DNA from: Actinomycetota bacterium
Lineage (GTDB): Bacteria; Actinomycetota; Humimicrobiia; Humimicrobiales; Humimicrobiaceae
Length of the DNA: 9,308 nucleotides
Direction: 5' to 3'
Assembly: GCA_018399435.1 (NCBI GenBank)
Contig: JAGYOJ010000044.1
Span: 1 to 9,308, forward strand
Notes under the pieces: model-generated
The model's database searches: none
What the model saw: the letters and a program-made list of their open reading frames with translations, nothing else
What the model was told of the DNA's origin: nothing
Made by a program: the position numbers and the translations under genes
Shown here: in pieces, positions 6,483-9,308 of the stretch
Numbering within the stretch: position 1 is the first letter of the stretch
Layout: each line of letters opens with the position of its first letter

Positions 6483-6638
6483 ATCGACCCCTTTGTAAAA
6501 TTAACAATTTTCTATCATTATTATTTTCCCTTATATGTTTCAATATATCAATAAACCCACAATTAAATGCTTTTTTATAATAATAAAAATAACCCATTAA
6601 TTTTTGTTTTATTCCATTTTTTATGATACTTTTCAATC

Positions 6639-6647
6639 TGCTATAAT
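6639..6647 (+). promoter_or_regulatory. Extended -10 promoter of the MBL-fold hydrolase gene
   Basis: TGCTATAAT is a perfect TGn-TATAAT extended -10 element; no good -35 box is seen. The start would fall at about 6652-6654, only a few bases before the ATG at 6656, so the mRNA would be nearly leaderless. No Shine-Dalgarno sequence precedes that ATG, which agrees. Confidence 0.5.
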
Positions 6648-6655
6648 TAGTATAT

Positions 6656-7415
6656 ATGAAAAAGAATAAATTAGTCATATTGGGTTCAGGAACTACCGCA
6701 ATTTCTTCTAATAAGGTTTACCGGGATTGCTTCTACTGCTTTCCGGCAAAAAAATACTAATTGATCTAGGCTCTGGAACGCTTTACAGGCTTTCAAAAAT
6801 TGGATATAAAATCGACCAAATTAACATATTGGCTATTACTCACAACCATCCCGATCATTTAGGAGATTTTCTTGCTTTTCTCCATTCAATAAAATGGGAT
6901 CCAAGTTTAAAGAAAGAGAAAGAAATAGCTGCATTTATGCCCAATTCAGTTTATCAATATTATAAAAGCATTATTAAGTTTTATGGGGACTCTATAAAGC
7001 CTGACCAAAAAGATTTTTCATTTAATATAGAAAAAGTTTCCAACAGCATTTACGAAATTGAAGATATTATTGTAAAAACAATATTAGTTGAACATACAAA
7101 AGACAGTGTTGCATACAGGTTTGAATATAAAGGCAAATCTATTGTTTATACAGGCGATACAAGCCTCAATTTATCTTTAATTGAGCTTACAAAAAAATGC
7201 GATTTGCTTATTTCCGAATGCTCTTACCCAACAAACAGAAAACAGGAAGGCCACATTTGCCCAGAAGATATTAAAATACTAATAGAAAAAGCAAGGCCAA
7301 AAAAAATAATAATAACCCATGTGAATCCTAATTGGTCGGAAGGGGGGGAGAGCTTAAAAATCTAATATCAGAGAAATACTTTTTAGCTAAAGATTTTTTA
7401 GAAATAGGGTTTTAG
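6656..7415 (+). CDS. RNase Z-like metallo-beta-lactamase-fold hydrolase, frame broken near both ends
   Basis: The uninterrupted part is 6727-7365 (212 codons from a TTG). It holds the full set of two-metal residues: THNHPDH (38-44), His123 in VEHTKDSVAYRFE, Asp144 in YTGDT, His176 in EGHICPED and His198 in IITHVNP. This is the RNase Z/arylsulfatase-like branch of MBL hydrolases: RNA processing or phosphodiester or ester hydrolysis. The N-terminal strand typical of the family (MKKNKLVILGSGTTAISSNK) is encoded in another frame from ATG 6656. One added base near 6713-6717 would join it to GLPGLLLLSGKK. At the other end, a run of seven G at 7342-7348 sends the ribosome to an early stop at 7365. 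With eight G the frame would continue as GGGELKNLISEKYFLAKDFLEIGF to the stop at 7413-7415, a normal family C-terminus. Both breaks are one-base losses at short runs: sequencing error, slippage or a young pseudogene. Confidence 0.78.
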
Positions 7416-7445
7416 AATTCTATAAATAGACATGGTTTAAAAGTC

Positions 7446-7468
7446 GTTATAAAAAAATTTTTTATAAC
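7446..7468. repeat. 23-bp perfect AT palindrome
   Basis: Two 11-base arms (GTTATAAAAAA and its exact complement) flank a single central A. It lies 31 nt after the hydrolase gene and about 37 bp upstream of the -10 box of the zinc-ribbon gene. It could be an operator for that gene, or a weak hairpin closing the hydrolase transcript; its stem is almost all A-U, so a strong terminator is unlikely. Confidence 0.6.
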
Positions 7469-7504
7469 AAATTCCAACTACCATTAAATATATTTATTTT
7501 AAAA

Positions 7505-7513
7505 TGGTATAAT
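7505..7513 (+). promoter_or_regulatory. Extended -10 promoter of the zinc-ribbon gene
   Basis: TGGTATAAT is a perfect TGn-TATAAT element, with the start expected near 7520, just before the ribosome binding site AAAGGAGA (about 7522-7529). The -35 region is poor (TTAAAT at 7484-7489, 18-base spacer). Confidence 0.6.
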
Positions 7514-7534
7514 ATAGCAAAAAAGGAGACGCGT

Positions 7535-7669
7535 ATGGCTAAAAAATTAAAAAGCGGTGAAATGTTTTGCCCTGAATGTGGTGCACTCATAAAAAAAGGG
7601 ACTACTGTATGCCCCAACTGCAAATTAAAAATTAGGGTTACTAAGAAAACTGAGAAAAAACAAGAGTAG
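7535..7669 (+). CDS. Zinc-ribbon protein, 44 residues
   Basis: A short gene with its own promoter and a strong AAAGGAGA site just before the ATG at 7535-7537. The protein has one zinc ribbon: Cys12-Pro-Glu-Cys15, ten residues, Cys26-Pro-Asn-Cys29, flanked by a basic N-terminus and a lysine/glutamate-rich tail ending KKTEKKQE. Four cysteines in two CPxC knuckles bind one zinc ion. Such orphan ribbons usually make contacts with nucleic acid or protein, but no partner is evident. It is convergent with the four-cysteine gene at 7753-7872. A weak hairpin, ATAAAG-GCCAG-CTTTAT (7671-7687), follows the stop codon without a clear U-run. Function unknown; the reading frame is well supported by promoter, ribosome binding site and motif. 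Confidence 0.8.
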   Translation: MAKKLKSGEMFCPECGALIKKGTTVCPNCKLKIRVTKKTEKKQE

Positions 7670-7752
7670 CATAAAGGCCAGCTTTATTATAAAAATATTT
7701 TTTACTGGACTTTAAAAATAGGGATTATTAGCCAGTATTTAATAACTAAATA

Positions 7753-7872
7753 TTAATTAGTTTCCTTATCTTTAAAAATAGTATATTCTTCACAATTTTC
7801 TACTGGAAATTTTCTATTATATTTACAACTATCATCATAAATACATTCACTACATATGCCCTTTCCTTCCAT
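7753..7872 (-). CDS. Small four-cysteine protein, 39 residues
   Basis: ATG at 7870-7872 follows a perfect AAGGAGG a few bases upstream. The 39-residue product has Cys7-Ser-Glu-Cys10, five residues, Cys16, ten residues, Cys27, followed by EEY. This CxxC-x5-C-x10-C-EE(F/Y) arrangement recurs in short uncharacterised proteins of anaerobes and could hold a zinc ion or an iron-sulfur cluster. No membrane segment or signal peptide is present. A terminator-like hairpin (7889-7907) lies directly before the ribosome binding site, so expression may depend on read-through from the alpha/beta hydrolase operon. The function is unknown; the family resemblance is from memory and not a search. Confidence 0.72.
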   Translation of the reverse strand: MEGKGICSECIYDDSCKYNRKFPVENCEEYTIFKDKETN

Positions 7873-7888
7873 TTTTCCTCCTTAAATG

Positions 7889-7907
7889 AAAAAAGCCCCC
7901 TGCTTTT
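7889..7907 (-). terminator. Rho-independent terminator or leader attenuator
   Basis: On the minus strand AAAAGC-AGGGG-GCTTTTTT forms a 6-bp stem with a 5-base loop and a U-run. A second hairpin (7908-7926, 8 bp with one G-U pair) lies just before it. It ends the alpha/beta hydrolase unit about 60 nt after its stop, but also stands about 17 nt before the ATG of the four-cysteine gene. Confidence 0.6.
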
Positions 7908-7966
7908 ACACAGAAGACTTCTATGTCTTTAATGCATCTCTGCACTTATTTAATTTTGCCTATATT

Positions 7967-8809
7967 TTACTTTTTGCCGCTTGCCTTGTCAATAAAATGT
8001 AAAAAAGAATCTATCTTTTCCATGTAAATATCCTCTGATACAAAAATATTGTCATTATGGCTGCCTTTAATTACAACAAGCTCTTTTCTGCCCTGTATGC
8101 TATCATATACCTTTTGCCCATGTTCAAAGGGTATATAGTCATCTTCCCTGCTATGTATTACCATCACTGGGCAATTTACATGCTTTAAATAATTTATAGT
8201 ATTATAATCATATTTAAAAAATTTATTTACTGGGAGATAGGGATAAAGCTCTGCCCCAATATCTTTAATCGACGTAAAAGTTGAATCAAGCACAAGTGCA
8301 GCCGGCTTGCTTTCTTTTGCAACTTTTGCCGCAATAGGCCCGCCTAATGAACGGCCATAAACTATTATCTTCTTAGGATTAACTTTTTTCTTTTTAACTA
8401 AATAATCCCATGCACCGCTTGCATCTAAATATGTCCCCTCCTCACTGGGCTCGCCACTACTTTTTCCATAACCCCTATAATCAATTATAAATATAGATAA
8501 ACCTATTTTGTTAAATATCTTTATGAGCCCAATTCTATCCGAAATATTTCCCCCATTTCCATGAAAAATTAATAAAGTATATTCTTTACCAGAAGGAATA
8601 TACCATCCATTAATTCTAGTTCCATCAGAAGCAAAAAAATAAATATCTTCATACCTTAAGCCTATATCCTTTGGGCTGAAGCCGATATATTCAGTTGGGA
8701 AATAAACATATTTAGACTGGTTTAAAAATTTATAAGTCATTGTTGCCAAATAAGCAAAAATAATTAAAAAAATGGCTATTAGGGTTGGCAAATATATTTT
8801 TTGAAGCAT
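7967..8809 (-). CDS. Membrane-anchored alpha/beta hydrolase (BEM46/ABHD13-like)
   Basis: A 280-residue protein with an N-terminal hydrophobic helix (about 6-24) that probably anchors it in the membrane with the catalytic domain outside. The alpha/beta hydrolase core shows the oxyanion loop FHGNGGN (82-88), IDYRGYGKSSGEPSEEG (109-125), the nucleophile elbow GRSLGG with Ser154, the acid Asp223 in HSREDDYIPF and the base His251 in KGSHND. This set and the order match the BEM46/ABHD13 (COG1073) group of serine esterases or peptidases; the substrate is unknown. ATG at 8807-8809 begins 3 nt after the stop of the upstream PLP-enzyme gene, and its AGGA site overlaps that stop, so the two are translationally coupled. 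Complete at both ends. Confidence 0.9.
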   Translation of the reverse strand: MLQKIYLPTLIAIFLIIFAYLATMTYKFLNQSKYVYFPTEYIGFSPKDIGLRYEDIYFFASDGTRINGWYIPSGKEYTLLIFHGNGGNISDRIGLIKIFNKIGLSIFIIDYRGYGKSSGEPSEEGTYLDASGAWDYLVKKKKVNPKKIIVYGRSLGGPIAAKVAKESKPAALVLDSTFTSIKDIGAELYPYLPVNKFFKYDYNTINYLKHVNCPVMVIHSREDDYIPFEHGQKVYDSIQGRKELVVIKGSHNDNIFVSEDIYMEKIDSFLHFIDKASGKK

Positions 8810-8812
8810 ATC

Positions 8813-9304
8813 CTAAAAATATTTATTAAATGAAAATAATGATGGAAAGCCTCCAGTATGTATAAAAACAATATTATCATCCCTGGAAAACATTTTATTT
8901 TCTATACATTCTAATAATCCATGCATGGCTTTTCCAGTATAAATTGGATCTAAAAAAATACCTTCTGCCTGTCCTATTTCTTTTATTGCCTCGATTCCTC
9001 CATTGCTGGGAATTCCATAACCTGGCTTAAAGAAATCATCCTTAATTTTTATATCTCCCTTATTTATTTTAACTGGAAAAGAAAGCATATCTCCCATCAG
9101 CTTGCATCTTTTTATAATGCCTCCATAGGATTTTTTATGGGACCCGGTAACGCTAAACCCAATTAATTTAATATCCTTGTTTTCAATTCTATTTATTAAT
9201 GAGAAACCATATAGCAGCCCAGTAAATGTACCGGTTGTTCCCACCGCAGTTATTACATAGTCTATATTTATGTTATTAAGTCTATTTCTAGAAATAGAAC
9301 ATAT
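8813..9304 (-). CDS. C-terminal part of D-cysteine desulfhydrase / ACC deaminase-like PLP enzyme
   Basis: The frame encodes the second half of a fold-type II PLP enzyme of the ACC deaminase/D-cysteine desulfhydrase family: IDYVITAVGTTGTFTGLL (phosphate-binding loop GTTGTFTG), PGYGIPS, GIFLDPIYTGKAM and the C-terminal VFIHTGGFPSLF. Such enzymes release ammonia plus sulfide and pyruvate, or ammonia and 2-oxobutyrate. The N-terminal domain with the PLP lysine should lie upstream, past the right edge. However, the frame is closed by TAA at 9305-9307, exactly where family members have the Tyr of a Gly-Tyr-(Ile/Val) helix start. A GTG at 9242-9244 would allow a 143-residue product but lacks the lysine and cuts into the phosphate loop strand, so it is not a credible start. 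This is either a nonsense mutation, an error near the edge, or a truncated gene. Coupled to the hydrolase 3 nt downstream. Confidence 0.8.
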   Translation of the reverse strand: MCSISRNRLNNINIDYVITAVGTTGTFTGLLYGFSLINRIENKDIKLIGFSVTGSHKKSYGGIIKRCKLMGDMLSFPVKINKGDIKIKDDFFKPGYGIPSNGGIEAIKEIGQAEGIFLDPIYTGKAMHGLLECIENKMFSRDDNIVFIHTGGFPSLFSFNKYF

Positions 9305-9308
9305 TTAG

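Noticed and set aside
6475..6678. Minus-strand frame of 67 codons upstream of the coiled-coil gene
   Set aside because: It crosses the hydrolase promoter and its start codon, shows no family pattern, and overlaps the well-supported coiled-coil start.
7671..7687. ATAAAG-GCCAG-CTTTAT hairpin after the zinc-ribbon gene as a terminator
   Set aside because: Stem is short and AU-rich and no continuous U-run follows.
1..9308. CRISPR arrays, tRNA or rRNA genes, insertion sequences
   Set aside because: No regularly spaced repeats, cloverleaf sequences, rRNA stretches or transposase genes with terminal repeats were seen.

Overview
The window is AT-rich DNA with strong AGGAGG-type ribosome binding sites, heavy use of ATA and AGG codons, and a large structured RNA of the OLE type. 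This points to an anaerobic member of the Bacillota (Clostridia or Halanaerobiia). The lineage is an inference; there is no rRNA in the window.

Layout. Positions 1-4980 (minus strand, read right to left) form one catabolic operon: ROK-family sugar repressor, a remnant of a ribose-type ABC permease, PIG-L/LmbE deacetylase, TIM-barrel sugar isomerase/epimerase, Gfo/Idh/MocA dehydrogenase, and a NagB-like glucosamine-6-phosphate isomerase that runs off the left edge. The set suggests breakdown of an N-acylated or otherwise modified amino sugar: deacylation, isomerisation or epimerisation, NAD(P)-linked redox, then deamination/isomerisation, under a sugar-sensing repressor. The transporter that should sit between regulator and enzymes has collapsed to about 55 recognisable residues.

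Positions 5072-6236 (minus strand) hold the most notable locus: a GC-richer, densely folded RNA of about 500 nt with its own sigma-A-like promoter, followed at once by a four-helix membrane protein. RNA and protein together match the OLE RNA / OapA pair, a membrane-associated ribonucleoprotein known from extremophilic and anaerobic Bacillota. I see no terminator between this unit and the ROK operon downstream. A 75-residue coiled-coil protein lies just upstream of the OLE promoter.

Positions 6639-7669 (plus strand) carry an RNase Z-like metallo-beta-lactamase-fold hydrolase, whose frame is broken near both ends, and a 44-residue zinc-ribbon protein. The latter is preceded by a 23-bp palindrome and an extended -10 promoter. 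Positions 7753-9308 (minus strand) carry a 39-residue four-cysteine protein with a terminator-like hairpin in its leader, an N-terminally anchored alpha/beta hydrolase, and the C-terminal half of a D-cysteine desulfhydrase/ACC deaminase-type PLP enzyme. The last has an in-frame stop at the right edge of the window.
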